64,000 nt of DNA from Longispora sp047121295 (lineage in GTDB: Bacteria; Actinomycetota; Actinomycetes; Mycobacteriales; Micromonosporaceae), in contig NZ_CP139447.1 of NCBI RefSeq assembly GCF_047121295.1, positions 2,480,001-2,544,000 of the forward strand. Reading direction: 5' to 3'. Below the pieces are notes generated by a model, which was not told where the DNA came from, searched no databases, and was given only the letters and a program-made list of their open reading frames with translations. The translations under genes and the position numbers were made by a program. This document shows, piece after piece, positions 1 to 8,344 of the stretch; the stretch's first letter is position 1; each line of letters starts with the position of its first letter.

Positions 1-64
1 CTCGTGCGGGGACTGCGGTCGAGTACGACCACCACCATCGGCACCACAACGGGAGACGACTTTC

Positions 65-1336
65 GTGGAAACTGACATTCCGGAGTATCACGCGGTCGGC
101 ATCGGCGCCGGTCCGGCCAACCTGAGCGTGGCCGCACTGTTCGACAAGGTGGGACCGGGGCGGGAGCTGGCGCTGTTCGAGAGCCAGAGCGCCCCGGGCT
201 GGCACGACACCATGCTGCATGCCGGGGTGCGGATGCAGACCGGGTGGCTCAAGGACCTGGTGTCGCTGCTGGACCCGACGCACCCCCTGTCGTTCCTGAA
301 CTATCTCGTCACCACCGGCCGGGTGTTCGGCCTGATCGGTGCGGGGTACGACACGATTCCCCGGATCGAGTTCACCCAGTACCTGGAGTGGGCCGCCCAG
401 CAGCTGCCCCGGATCAGCTACGGGGTGCGGATCGACCAGGTGTCCTTCGAGGACGGACGGTTCGTCAGCCACAGCGAAGGCAGGGCCGTGGCCCGGTCCG
501 AGCACCTGCTGGTGGCCACCGGGACCCGGCCGCGGATGCCGGACTGGTTCGCCGAGCTGCCCGCCGGCCGGGCGATGGTCGCCGACGGGCTGTCGCAGCG
601 GCTCGCCGACCTGCCGGCCGACCTGGACGTTCCGATCCTGGTGGTCGGGAGCGGGCAGACCAGCGCGGAGTGCGTCAACGTCCTGCTCGGGCGGGGCCAC
701 ACCGACATCCGGTGGGTGGGCCGGCGGTCCTGGTTCGCGCCGCTGGAGGACTCGCCCTCGGCGAACGACCTGTACCGGCCGGCCTACCAGGAGTACTTCC
801 TCGGACTGCCGCGTCAGGCCCGCCGGGACCTGGTGGCCGCGCAGATCCTCACCAGCGACGGCATCTCCCCGGGCACGCTCAGCGGCCTGTACCAGAGCAA
901 CTACGAGGCGCGCCTGCGCACCGGCCGGTTCCCGGTGACGATCCTGCCGGCCCGCGACGTCGTCGAGGCTCGGATGGTGGGCGACGAGATCGAGCTCGGG
1001 TGCGACACGCCCGGGGGGCGCGACGTGCAGCGGGGCGCGTTCGTGGTGCTCGCGGCCGGCCGGACGACCGCGCCGTTGCCCTTCGACGCCGAGCTGGCCC
1101 GGGAGGTCGACATGTCCGACGCGGGCGAGCCGATCATCGAGGGTGACTACTCGCTGCGGTGGAAGGGCGCCGACCGCAACAAGATCTTCCTGCTCAACCG
1201 GGGCCGGTACGTCCAGGGCCTCGTCGACTCGAACCTGAGCATCCTGCCGATCCGCAGCGCCATGATCATCAACTCGATGGCGCAGCGCTCCGTGTACACC
1301 TTCCGCGACGACTACGTCAGCACCCGGTGGAGCTGA
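65..1336 (+). CDS. SidA/IucD-family flavin N-monooxygenase (lysine/ornithine N-hydroxylase type)
   Basis: Predicted FAD- and NADPH-dependent N-hydroxylase that hydroxylates the side-chain amine of ornithine, lysine or a related amine. The 423-aa length fits the family. An FAD motif (GIGAGPANLS, residues 12-21), an NADPH motif (VVGSGQTSAE, about 193-202), the family stretch NDLYRPAYQEYF and the C-terminal GLVDSNLSILPIRSA block are all visible. The usual ATGY motif near the C-terminus reads LAAGR, a variant. The GTG start has a GGGAGA ribosome site just upstream. It is followed after 5 nt by a small gene and then an ATP-grasp ligase, so it is probably part of a siderophore-like or N-hydroxy natural-product pathway that begins left of the window. 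The family is clear; the substrate is not known. Confidence 0.88.
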   Translation: METDIPEYHAVGIGAGPANLSVAALFDKVGPGRELALFESQSAPGWHDTMLHAGVRMQTGWLKDLVSLLDPTHPLSFLNYLVTTGRVFGLIGAGYDTIPRIEFTQYLEWAAQQLPRISYGVRIDQVSFEDGRFVSHSEGRAVARSEHLLVATGTRPRMPDWFAELPAGRAMVADGLSQRLADLPADLDVPILVVGSGQTSAECVNVLLGRGHTDIRWVGRRSWFAPLEDSPSANDLYRPAYQEYFLGLPRQARRDLVAAQILTSDGISPGTLSGLYQSNYEARLRTGRFPVTILPARDVVEARMVGDEIELGCDTPGGRDVQRGAFVVLAAGRTTAPLPFDAELAREVDMSDAGEPIIEGDYSLRWKGADRNKIFLLNRGRYVQGLVDSNLSILPIRSAMIINSMAQRSVYTFRDDYVSTRWS

Positions 1337-1341
1337 AGCCG

Positions 1342-1680
1342 ATGATCAACTATGACGGGAAGTCGTTCCGGTCCTCGGCCGCCGAGACCAGCCGAGGCAA
1401 GACCGTTCCGGTCGGCCACTACCACCAGGACGACGACCTGGTGTGGGCCGAGTTCGCCGGGGGAGCTGTCCGCAACGGCTTCCTGGTGGGCACCGCAGAC
1501 GCCGACGGCGTCATGACCCTGTCCTATTCCCAGGTACTCGACACCGGCGAGGTGATCTCCGGCCGCTGCACCACCACGCCGACGCTCCTGGAGGACGGCC
1601 GGCTCCGGCTCCGGGAGGAGTGGCACCGGTTCGGCTCCGGCGCCTCCGGCGTGTCCTATATCGACGAGATCAGGGTGTGA
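1342..1680 (+). CDS. Small conserved protein of the family often labelled 'N-acetylglutamate synthase'
   Basis: A 112-aa protein with pattern INYDGKSF, then GHYHQDDDLVWAEFAGG, then NGFLVG and a C-terminal ISGRCTTTP...LRLREEW. This resembles a family of about 110-aa proteins in Gram-positives that databases label N-acetylglutamate synthase. I see no acetyltransferase motif that would support that label. ATG was chosen because it sits 3 nt after the upstream stop and the downstream gene begins 2 nt after its own stop, a tight three-gene operon. It is probably a small beta-rich accessory protein or enzyme of the same pathway. Function unknown. Confidence 0.72.
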   Translation: MINYDGKSFRSSAAETSRGKTVPVGHYHQDDDLVWAEFAGGAVRNGFLVGTADADGVMTLSYSQVLDTGEVISGRCTTTPTLLEDGRLRLREEWHRFGSGASGVSYIDEIRV

Positions 1681-1682
1681 GC

Positions 1683-2924
1683 ATGCGTGTACTCGTCCTC
1701 AACCGGTTCCTGCTGCGGTTCATCCCGTACAGCGGCTACGACACCGGCGACAACGAACTCGTGTTGATCACCAGCGCGTCCGGGATCAGCCCTGATCCGG
1801 CGCAACGGGAGAAGGACCTGGCGGGGTACGCCCGCGTCGTGATCGTGGACAACCCGCTGAACTCCGCGGAGTTCGAGTACCAGGCGAACCTGTTGCACGC
1901 CGAATTCGGCTTCGGCGCGGTCGTGGCCCTGGCCGAGGCGGACCTGCTCACCGCCGCCCGGCTGCGCACCCGCTGGGGCATCGCCGGGCAGAACTGGGAC
2001 GCCACGGTGCCCTACCGGGACAAGCTGGCGATGAAGCGGGTGCTGTCCGCCGCCGGTGTCCCCGTGGCCCCGTTCGCCCGGGTCGACAACGTCACCGACC
2101 TGCTGGGCTTCGTCGACCAGGTCGGCTACCCCGTGGTCGTCAAGCCCCGGCGGAGCAGCTCCTCGCTCGGCGTCCGGGTGCTGCGCGACACCGCGGACCT
2201 TGAGGCGTTCGTCGGCGTGGACACCCCGCTGCGGGGTGACGTACCCCCGGACTACCTCGCCGAGCGGTACATCCCGAACGAGATGTACAACGTCGACGGG
2301 ATCGTCACCGGCGGCGAGGTCACGCTGTGCTGGCCCTCGGCGACGACCTCCTGCCTCGGCTTCGCCGACGACGAGATCCTGCTCGCGGCGGGTCTGGAGC
2401 CCGGCGAGGCCTGGCAGGTCGAACTCGTCGACCTCGTCCGCCGCACCATGGCGGTACTGCCCACGGAGGCCGAGACACTGTTCCACGCGGAGGTCTTCCG
2501 CACCCCCGACGGCCGCCTCGTGCTCAACGAGATCGGCTGCCGGATGGGCGGCGGAAAGATCTGGGAACAGTTCCTGATCTCCTTCGACATCGACATCATC
2601 GCCGCCCACCTGCGCCGGCTGCTCGGTTCGCGGGATCCGGCCCCGGTGACCAGGACCGAACCGGCGCCGCAGACCGGATGGGCGCTCATGCCGCCCCGCC
2701 CGGGCACGGTGACCGCCGTCCCCGCCGACTGTCCGGTACCGGGGATCCGGCACTTCGACACCGGCCTGAAGGTCGGCGCCGAACTCGGCCGGCCCCAGTC
2801 GAGCGTCGACGCGATCGCCTCCTTCGTCGCGGCGGGCGCGACCCGCGGCGAGGTCCAGGCGGCGCTGACGGCGGCGGCGGAGTGGTTCTACGCGGAGCTG
2901 AAACTCGACGAGCCCGTGGCCTGA
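1683..2924 (+). CDS. ATP-grasp domain ligase
   Basis: A 413-aa ATP-grasp enzyme that should activate a carboxylate as an acyl phosphate and join it to an amine. The N-terminal 120 residues form a pre-ATP-grasp domain. A nucleotide-binding lysine lies in VVVKPRRSSSSLGV (K154), and the Mg-binding FHAEVF and LNEIGCRMGG segments (N282/E283) are present. The ATG lies 2 nt after the previous stop. Next to an N-hydroxylase, the simplest guess is amide or peptide bond formation on an N-hydroxylated amino acid. The family is well supported; the substrates are inferred only from context. A hairpin follows directly, so this is the last gene of the operon. Confidence 0.85.
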   Translation: MRVLVLNRFLLRFIPYSGYDTGDNELVLITSASGISPDPAQREKDLAGYARVVIVDNPLNSAEFEYQANLLHAEFGFGAVVALAEADLLTAARLRTRWGIAGQNWDATVPYRDKLAMKRVLSAAGVPVAPFARVDNVTDLLGFVDQVGYPVVVKPRRSSSSLGVRVLRDTADLEAFVGVDTPLRGDVPPDYLAERYIPNEMYNVDGIVTGGEVTLCWPSATTSCLGFADDEILLAAGLEPGEAWQVELVDLVRRTMAVLPTEAETLFHAEVFRTPDGRLVLNEIGCRMGGGKIWEQFLISFDIDIIAAHLRRLLGSRDPAPVTRTEPAPQTGWALMPPRPGTVTAVPADCPVPGIRHFDTGLKVGAELGRPQSSVDAIASFVAAGATRGEVQAALTAAAEWFYAELKLDEPVA

Positions 2925-2928
2925 GCAG

Positions 2929-2953
2929 CCCACCGGTCCGGGTGGCCGGTGGG
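2929..2953 (+). terminator. Hairpin terminator after the ATP-grasp gene
   Basis: CCCACCGG and CCGGTGGG form a perfect 8-bp stem around a 9-nt loop, 4 nt after the stop codon. No clear T-tract, as is common in actinomycetes. Confidence 0.6.
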
Positions 2954-3020
2954 ACCGGGGCGGCCCTGGAGATGCGCGGCCACGGGCCGCCGGGCGGGAC
3001 GAAGCGGCCCGGGCGGTACC

Positions 3021-3065
3021 AGTTAACTAACTTTCTTGTTATTTGTTAAGTCACTCTTATTCGAT
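3021..3065. promoter_or_regulatory. AT-rich block upstream of the M4 protease
   Basis: A run of about 45 bp that is mostly A and T in an otherwise very GC-rich window. It opens with the palindrome AGTTAACT and contains near-repeats of GTTAA (ACTAAC, TTGTTAAGT). It lies about 100 bp before the protease start and is the best candidate for its promoter/operator region. No exact consensus recognised. Confidence 0.4.
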
Positions 3066-3167
3066 CATTCGGGCGGCCTTCAGGCTGACGCCCGAATACT
3101 CCGGCGGTACAGCGGGCTGACACACCCCTCGGTTCTCGTCGCCCCCTCACCCCTCAAGGAGTACCTC

Positions 3168-4775
3168 ATGGGTTTCCGCATCCGACGGCGGTCCACCATG
3201 GCCGCCATCGCGCTGGCGGCCGCGAGCGTGTCCGCCGGCGCCTTCCTGGTCTCCTCGCCGGCCACCGCCGACGAGGGCGTCCGGGTCGACGGCGCCGGTC
3301 GGCTCGTGTCGCTGTCCGCCCCGGTCGGCCGCACACTGCGCCCCGACAGCGGCACGGACGCGACGAAGCAGGCGACCGCGCACCTCAAGGCCCTCGCCGG
3401 CCGGTTCGGGGTGGACGCGCGGTCGTTCACCGTCGAGCGGACCACGGCGGTACCCGGCGGCAGCATCGTCCGGTTCCAGCAGACGGTCGGCGGGGCCCCG
3501 GTCCTCGGCGCGCAGCTGATCGCCGAGCTGGACACCAAGGGCGGCCTGGCCTCGCTGCACGGGCATGTCAGCGCGACCGGCGAGCGGGCCGCGAACCCGC
3601 GCCGGCAGGCCGGTGACGTGAAGGGCAGGGGTCGGCAGGCGTTCGCCGCCGAGACCTCCGTCGCGGCGGGATCGTTCGAGGAGTCCGAGCCGCAGCTGGC
3701 CTGGTTCGACCCGGCGCTGTGGGCCGGCACGTCGTCGCAGGGCCAGGTCCGGCTGGTCTGGTCGGTGAAGGTCGAGCCCACCGAGCTGGAGGGCTGGGGC
3801 GGGGAGGTGCTCCTCGACGCCGACTCGGGCGCCGAGGTGCTGCGGCTGTCGGACAAGCACGAGATCAGCCGGGCGATCTGCGACGCGAACTCCACCTACG
3901 TCGCCTCGAACTCCGCCTGCGCCAGCAAGTCCGCCAAGCGGGTCGAGGGCGGCGCGGCCACCGGGATCGCCGACGTGGACGCGGCGTACAACCTGTTCGG
4001 CGCGACCTCCACGTTCTACCAGACCAACTTCGGCTACGACCTGACCGCCAACATCGGCTCGACGATGAGCGGCGACAGGACCAAGCGGCTGCGCGGCACC
4101 GTCCGGGCCTGCGTGACCGGCTACGGCTGCCCGATGGAGAACGCGTTCTGGAACGGCAAGGGCATGATCTTCGGGCCCGGCTTCACCACGGCCGACGACG
4201 TGGTCGGCCACGAGCTGACCCACGGCGTCACCGAGCACACCTCCGGCCTGGTCTACTCCAGCCAGAGCGGGGCGATCAACGAGTCGCTGTCGGACATCTT
4301 CGGCGAGTACATCGACCAGACCGACGGCCTGGGCAACGACTCGGCCGGCGTGCGCTGGGACATGGGCGAGGACCTGCCCGCGTCCATCGGCGTCATCCGC
4401 AGCATGTCGGACCCGACCCGCTACCAGGACCCGGACAAGGTGTCGAGCTCCTACTGGTACACCGGCACCAACAACAGCGCCTACGTGCACATCAACTCCG
4501 GCGTCGGCAACAAGGCCGCGTTCCTGCTGGTCGACGGCGGCACGTTCAACGGCCAGACGATCACCGGGCTCGGTATGACCAAGGCCGCGCAGATCTGGTG
4601 GCGGACCCAGAACACCCTCACCTCCTCGGCCACCTACAAGGAGATGAACACGGTGCTGCCGGCCGCGTGCCGGGCGCTGGCCACCGCGGGTACGGCGGGC
4701 ATCACCGCCGCCGACTGCCAGCAGGTGGACAAGATCGTCCTGGCCACCGAGATGAACCTGACCCCGGCTGCCTGA
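3168..4775 (+). CDS. Secreted M4 (thermolysin-like) neutral metalloprotease
   Basis: A 535-aa preproenzyme: Sec signal peptide (RIRRRSTMAAIALAAASVSA, cleavage near ATADEG), an FTP/PepSY-type propeptide to about residue 220, then the M4 catalytic domain. Zinc ligands and catalytic glutamate lie in HELTH (H348, E349, H352), with the third ligand in NESLSD (E372). A later HINSG motif carries the M4 catalytic-histidine region. ATG was chosen because AAGGAG lies 6 nt upstream and it gives a proper signal peptide. Monocistronic between an upstream terminator and a strong hairpin. Role: extracellular protein degradation. Confidence 0.95.
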   Translation: MGFRIRRRSTMAAIALAAASVSAGAFLVSSPATADEGVRVDGAGRLVSLSAPVGRTLRPDSGTDATKQATAHLKALAGRFGVDARSFTVERTTAVPGGSIVRFQQTVGGAPVLGAQLIAELDTKGGLASLHGHVSATGERAANPRRQAGDVKGRGRQAFAAETSVAAGSFEESEPQLAWFDPALWAGTSSQGQVRLVWSVKVEPTELEGWGGEVLLDADSGAEVLRLSDKHEISRAICDANSTYVASNSACASKSAKRVEGGAATGIADVDAAYNLFGATSTFYQTNFGYDLTANIGSTMSGDRTKRLRGTVRACVTGYGCPMENAFWNGKGMIFGPGFTTADDVVGHELTHGVTEHTSGLVYSSQSGAINESLSDIFGEYIDQTDGLGNDSAGVRWDMGEDLPASIGVIRSMSDPTRYQDPDKVSSSYWYTGTNNSAYVHINSGVGNKAAFLLVDGGTFNGQTITGLGMTKAAQIWWRTQNTLTSSATYKEMNTVLPAACRALATAGTAGITAADCQQVDKIVLATEMNLTPAA

Positions 4776-4786
4776 CCCAGCACGCG

Positions 4787-4817
4787 ACGGGCCCCGTACC
4801 GGTGGTACGGGGCCCGT
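4787..4817 (+). terminator. Strong hairpin terminator after the M4 protease
   Basis: A 14-bp perfect stem (ACGGGCCCCGTACC pairing with GGTACGGGGCCCGT) with a 3-nt loop, 11 nt after the stop. Confidence 0.85.
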
Positions 4818-4912
4818 TCGCCGCTCCGTAGTGGACAGCGGCATTCCAGTGAAGATCAAGTAGGCCCGCCTAGCGTTCCTGGCTGATCCATATCAGACCG
4901 GAGGGAATGCAG

Positions 4913-5278
4913 ATGTCTATCCGCAAGTTCGTCCGCGCGGCCGCCCTGGCCGCCACCGTGTCCGGCCTGGCCCTGGTGGCCACCGCCAACCCGGCCAGCG
5001 CCGGCGCCGAGATCTACTGCGATGGCGGCAGCTACTGCGTCAGCGCCGATACCCTGGCCTCCAACAGCAACCACCAGGTCTGCTTCGGCGGCACCCTCAA
5101 CAGCTGGAGCCTCAACTTCGGAACCGTGGAGTTGTGGGACCTCGACACGGCCACGAAGGTCGGCACCCAGAACGTCTACTCCCAGGCGTACAAGTCCAAG
5201 TGCGTCGGAGGCCTGTACGGCCGGAACTACTACGTGGTGGGCAGGGGCGCCAACGTGCGCGCGGAGGCGTGGAACTAG
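4913..5278 (+). CDS. Small secreted protein with two predicted disulfides
   Basis: A 121-aa exported protein: signal peptide MSIRKFVRAAALAATVSG... ending near NPASAGA, then a mature part of about 90 residues with four cysteines (IYC, SYC, QVC, SKC). It is rich in Ser, Asn, Tyr and Gly, as for a compact beta-sandwich. Two in-frame ATGs exist; the second was chosen because GGAGGG lies 7 nt before it, against 1 nt for the first. No family recognised. It follows the M4 protease but a terminator lies between, so it is transcribed alone. Confidence 0.75.
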   Translation: MSIRKFVRAAALAATVSGLALVATANPASAGAEIYCDGGSYCVSADTLASNSNHQVCFGGTLNSWSLNFGTVELWDLDTATKVGTQNVYSQAYKSKCVGGLYGRNYYVVGRGANVRAEAWN

Positions 5279-5324
5279 TACCGCGAACCCGTGGGGCACG
5301 CCGGGACCGGTGTGCCCCACGGGG

Positions 5325-5552
5325 TCACGCCATGCTCGGGCCGGTCCGCTGGAGGCGGTTGCCGGCGTAGTGCGGGGACATGCCCGCCGTGGCGAACCGG
5401 TCACCGAGCCCGCCCGGGATCTGGGTCCACCGGCCGCCGAGCGCCTCGACGTAGTGTGCCGCGACGTCCATCTGGTCGAGTTCGGGGAAGTAGGCGGCCG
5501 GAGTTCCGGGGTCGGCTCCTGCGGCGTCGGCGGCGCGGTCGTCGGTGAGCAC
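5325..5552 (-). CDS. Possible small hypothetical protein or gene remnant
   Basis: A 75-aa open frame (GTG start, sequence like LDQMDVAAHYVEALGGRW...DRFATAGMSPHYAGNRL) with natural-looking protein composition in the opposite strand to its neighbours. The frame stays open upstream (RLPDEPRGGFF) without an ATG or clear ribosome site, so it could be the 3' end of a decayed longer gene. No family recognised. The alternative is that this stretch is non-coding. Confidence 0.35.
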   Translation of the reverse strand: MLTDDRAADAAGADPGTPAAYFPELDQMDVAAHYVEALGGRWTQIPGGLGDRFATAGMSPHYAGNRLQRTGPSMA

Positions 5553-5624
5553 GAAGAAGCCGCCCCGGGGCTCATCCGGAAGCCGTAGCTGCCCCGGGCG
5601 GCTCCGCGAGATGCTCCGGCATCG

Positions 5625-5650
5625 GTTTCCCCCGCGCCCGACAGGCGTAA
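5625..5650 (+). promoter_or_regulatory. Candidate sigma-B-type promoter before the sigma factor gene
   Basis: GTTT, 16 nt, then GCGTAA, close to the actinobacterial sigma-B/F form GTTT-N14/16-GGGTAW. It lies about 150 nt before the sigma factor start, which suggests autoregulation. Confidence 0.45.
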
Positions 5651-5796
5651 AATGAGCTGACGGGCGTGGTCCCGGCGTCTAGATCAGGCCCGGTCCCAGC
5701 CCTCCACCGGCGCTCCAACAGCGGGCACCGACACCGCCATTCCCTCGTGAACCGCGGTGCCGTCTCACGCTGCCGCGGCGGCTGGAGTTGGACGCC

Positions 5797-6597
5797 ATGT
5801 CGACAACCGCCCCAATATTCCGACCGGTTGAGGACCGGCTCCACGAACTCCTCGAACGCCTGCACGCCCTGCCCGCCGATGACCCCGACCGGCGTGCCGT
5901 CCGCGAGGAGGTCATCTCCGTCGCGCTGCCGATCGCGGACCGGCTGGCCCGGCGGTTCGCGCACCGGGGCGAGCCCGTCGAGGACCTGGTCCAGGTCGCT
6001 CGGCTGGCCCTCGTCCGGTGCGTCGACGGGTACGAACCGGGGCGCGGTCCCGGATTCACCGCCTACGCCGTGCCGTGCGTCGCCGGCGAGCTGAAGCGCT
6101 ACTTCCGCGACCGGGCGTGGAGTATGCGGGTACCCCGGCGGCTGCAGGAGACCCGGCTCGAACTGAACCAGACCGTCGGGCTGCTCGGCCAGCGGCTCGG
6201 GCGCACCCCGACCGTCGCCGACCTGGCCCGGCACCTGGGCATCAGCGAGAACGAGGTGCGGGACGGGCAGAACTGCGCGGCGGCGTACCGGGCCGTGTCG
6301 TTGCAGGCCTCCATGGACTCCGGCGTGGAGCTCGGCGACAGCCTCGGTGCCGAGGACCACGCCCTCGACGTGGTGGAGACGCGGGAGACCCTGCGCCCGC
6401 TGTTGGCCCGGCTGTCCGGGCGCGAGCGGCTCATTCTCGCGCTGCGGTTCGGCGAGGACCTGACGCAGTCGGAGATCGCCGACCGGGTGGCGCTGTCCCA
6501 GATGCACGTGTCCCGACTGCTCCGCCGCGCGCTCGACCAGCTGCACGTGTGGATGGAGGACGAGGAGGCGAGCGACCTGAATACCTCGGCCAACTGA
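5797..6597 (+). CDS. Sigma-B/F-family RNA polymerase sigma factor
   Basis: A 266-aa group 3 sigma factor for stress or development promoters. Region 2 is visible in EDLVQVARLALVRCVDGYEP and the following FTAYAVPCVAGELKRYFRD. Region 3 spans about residues 115-165. Region 4 has LSGRERLILALRFGEDLTQ and the recognition helix SEIADRVALSQMHVSRLLRR. ATG chosen with GGAG 9 nt upstream; a TTG 9 nt earlier is the alternative. No anti-sigma (RsbW-like) gene lies beside it. Sigma-B-like promoters sit before this gene and before several units in the next 8 kb, so those are its likely regulon. Confidence 0.9.
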   Translation: MSTTAPIFRPVEDRLHELLERLHALPADDPDRRAVREEVISVALPIADRLARRFAHRGEPVEDLVQVARLALVRCVDGYEPGRGPGFTAYAVPCVAGELKRYFRDRAWSMRVPRRLQETRLELNQTVGLLGQRLGRTPTVADLARHLGISENEVRDGQNCAAAYRAVSLQASMDSGVELGDSLGAEDHALDVVETRETLRPLLARLSGRERLILALRFGEDLTQSEIADRVALSQMHVSRLLRRALDQLHVWMEDEEASDLNTSAN

Positions 6598-6737
6598 ACG
6601 CGCCCGACCGAGGCGTCCCGCTGGGCGGGATCGTGGTCCGCGCGACCCGGCGTCGGCTCCGACGTGGACATGCCGGCTGATCTCACGCACCATGATGGGC
6701 GACAGGTTCGTTTCGCCGGGATACGCGAGGAGTGCGG

Positions 6738-7289
6738 ATGCAGCCGGGTCCACCCCAGCCCAGTTTTCCCCAGCACGGTCAGCCGCCGATGGTGGGCGGA
6801 CCCGCGCCCCGGGGCGGCGGGCCGAGCCCGTGGGTGGCGCCCAGGCCGAGGGCGAACGCCGTGGCGGCGGTGATCGCCGGCGCCCTGGCGTTGCTCGTCG
6901 CGGGCCTGTTCGTCTGGTTCGCGCTGTACAACGTCGTCTTCGCCCTCGGGCCGGACGGCGCCTGGTCCGGCGTGGTGGTGGTGAACGTGGTCGGCGGCCT
7001 CATCGGCGCGGGGTTGCTGGCGGTCCCGGCGGGGTTCACCTTCGCCCGCAGGATCGCCGGCGCGTGGACCCTGTGCGCCCTGTGCTCGCTGTACGTGGTG
7101 GCGGTCTTCGTGACGGCGCCGCTGCTGTGGGGCACCCCGGTGAGTACCCAGATCAGGTTCGTCTTCGGCTTCGACAAGGCCAACGGCGTGGCCATCGGGC
7201 TGGCGGTCATCCTCGGCGTCCTGACGGCGATCAGCGCGGCGGTCGCCGGGAGCGTGCGGTCCGTGGCCGGGGCCGGAACCCGCCCGTAG
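6738..7289 (+). CDS. Four-helix membrane protein with proline-rich N-terminus
   Basis: A 183-aa protein with about 35 Pro/Gln/Gly-rich cytoplasmic residues (QPGPPQPSFPQHGQPPM) and then four hydrophobic helices (AVIAGALALLVAGLFVW, VVVVNVVGGLIGAGLLA, CALCSLYVVAVFV, GLAVILGVLTAISAAVAG). ATG was chosen because GAGGAG lies 5 nt upstream. This is a common actinobacterial architecture with no known function. It follows the sigma factor by 140 nt, so a shared transcript is possible but not shown. Confidence 0.8.
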   Translation: MQPGPPQPSFPQHGQPPMVGGPAPRGGGPSPWVAPRPRANAVAAVIAGALALLVAGLFVWFALYNVVFALGPDGAWSGVVVVNVVGGLIGAGLLAVPAGFTFARRIAGAWTLCALCSLYVVAVFVTAPLLWGTPVSTQIRFVFGFDKANGVAIGLAVILGVLTAISAAVAGSVRSVAGAGTRP

Positions 7290-7352
7290 GAGCGGGGGCG
7301 TCAGCGCCAAGGGCCGTCAGGGATATGCCCGGGGTCCGGGGCCGGCGGGTGC

Positions 7353-8105
7353 TCACAGCTCGGCCGCGGCCGACGCCCACGCGGTCGCGGGCAGCTCGTA
7401 GACGGCGTACGCCTGCCGGATGACCGGGTGGGCGACGTTGCGGACGGTGACCCCGCCGGGGGTGGTGCCGCGTTCGGTGCCGGCGTGGGCGTGGCCGTGC
7501 ACGGCGAGCGCGGTCGGCGCGGAGTCGATGGCCTGGCCGAGCAGGTAGGAGCCGAGGAACGGGTAGATCTCCTTCGGCTCGCCGGCGAGGGTGTCGGGGA
7601 CGGGGGAGTAGTGGGTCAGCGCGACGAGCACGTCGCAGTCGACGTCGGCGAGTGCGCGGCGGAGCCCGTCGGCGATGTGCTGGGTGTGCCGGATGAACGC
7701 CTTGGTCTCCGGCTCGCCGAAGTCGGCGGCGCACCGGCCGGCGAAGCCGCCGCCGAACCCCTTGGCCCCGGCGACCCCGAGCCGGACTCCCCGGCAGGTC
7801 AGGGTCGTGCTCGAACGTTCCAGCACGGTGATGTCCTCGCCGGTCAGGATCGCGGTGACCTCGTCGACGGCGTCGCTGTGGTAGTCGTGATTGCCGAGGA
7901 CCGCGACGACGGGTACGCCGAGCCCGCCGAACTCGGCCGCCACGCACCGGGCCTCCTCCGCCGTGCCGTGCCGGGTCAGGTCACCGGCGAGGAGCAGCAC
8001 GTCGGCGAGGTCGGGCAGTTGTTCGAGGGCGGGGCGGTAGCGGCCGAGGACGTCGTGGTCCATGTGCACGTCGCCGACGGCGGCCACCCGCACGTGGCCG
8101 GTCAC
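7353..8105 (-). CDS. Calcineurin-like metallophosphoesterase
   Basis: A 250-aa cytoplasmic phosphoesterase with the full two-metal motif set: GDVHMDHD near the N-terminus, GDLTRHG, GNHDYH, LTHYSP and HGHAHAG. It should hydrolyse a phosphomono- or diester; the substrate is unknown. The GTG start overlaps the stop of the BON-like gene (GTGA), so it is translationally coupled as the last gene of a three-gene operon driven by a sigma-B-like promoter. Confidence 0.88.
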   Translation of the reverse strand: MTGHVRVAAVGDVHMDHDVLGRYRPALEQLPDLADVLLLAGDLTRHGTAEEARCVAAEFGGLGVPVVAVLGNHDYHSDAVDEVTAILTGEDITVLERSSTTLTCRGVRLGVAGAKGFGGGFAGRCAADFGEPETKAFIRHTQHIADGLRRALADVDCDVLVALTHYSPVPDTLAGEPKEIYPFLGSYLLGQAIDSAPTALAVHGHAHAGTERGTTPGGVTVRNVAHPVIRQAYAVYELPATAWASAAAEL

Positions 8106-8344
8106 GGCAGCTTCTCGATCTCCTGCGGGGCCCGGGCGCTGGTCACGCCGAGGTCGCAGCGCACGCCGCCGTCGGGGAACGCCTCGGCGAGTACCCGCTC
8201 GATCACGGCCCGGCGTTCGGGGGTCTCCACCTCGCCCTGCACGAGGACGTGGCCCTGGCGGCGGTGCACCCGCACGGCGAGTTCGGCGGTGCGCGGGTCC
8301 TCGGCCAGGACCCTGCGGATCGCGCTGTCGAGGTAGTCGTCCAT
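8102..8344 (-). CDS. Small BON-domain-like protein
   Basis: An 80-aa protein without signal peptide. The segment VRVHRRQGHVLVQGEVETPERRAVIERVLAEAF has the BON pattern of a short beta strand, VxGxV and a helix. BON proteins usually bind membranes or phospholipid. Both ends overlap neighbours: the ATG overlaps the nucleotidyltransferase stop (TGATG), and its stop overlaps the phosphoesterase start. A GTG one codon earlier is an alternative start. Middle gene of a stress-type operon. Confidence 0.7.
   Translation of the reverse strand: MDDYLDSAIRRVLAEDPRTAELAVRVHRRQGHVLVQGEVETPERRAVIERVLAEAFPDGGVRCDLGVTSARAPQEIEKLP

Noticed and set aside
5572..6753. Leftward frame of 393 codons across the sigma factor gene
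   Set aside because: It is the complement shadow of the sigma factor, which has clear region 2 and 4 motifs.
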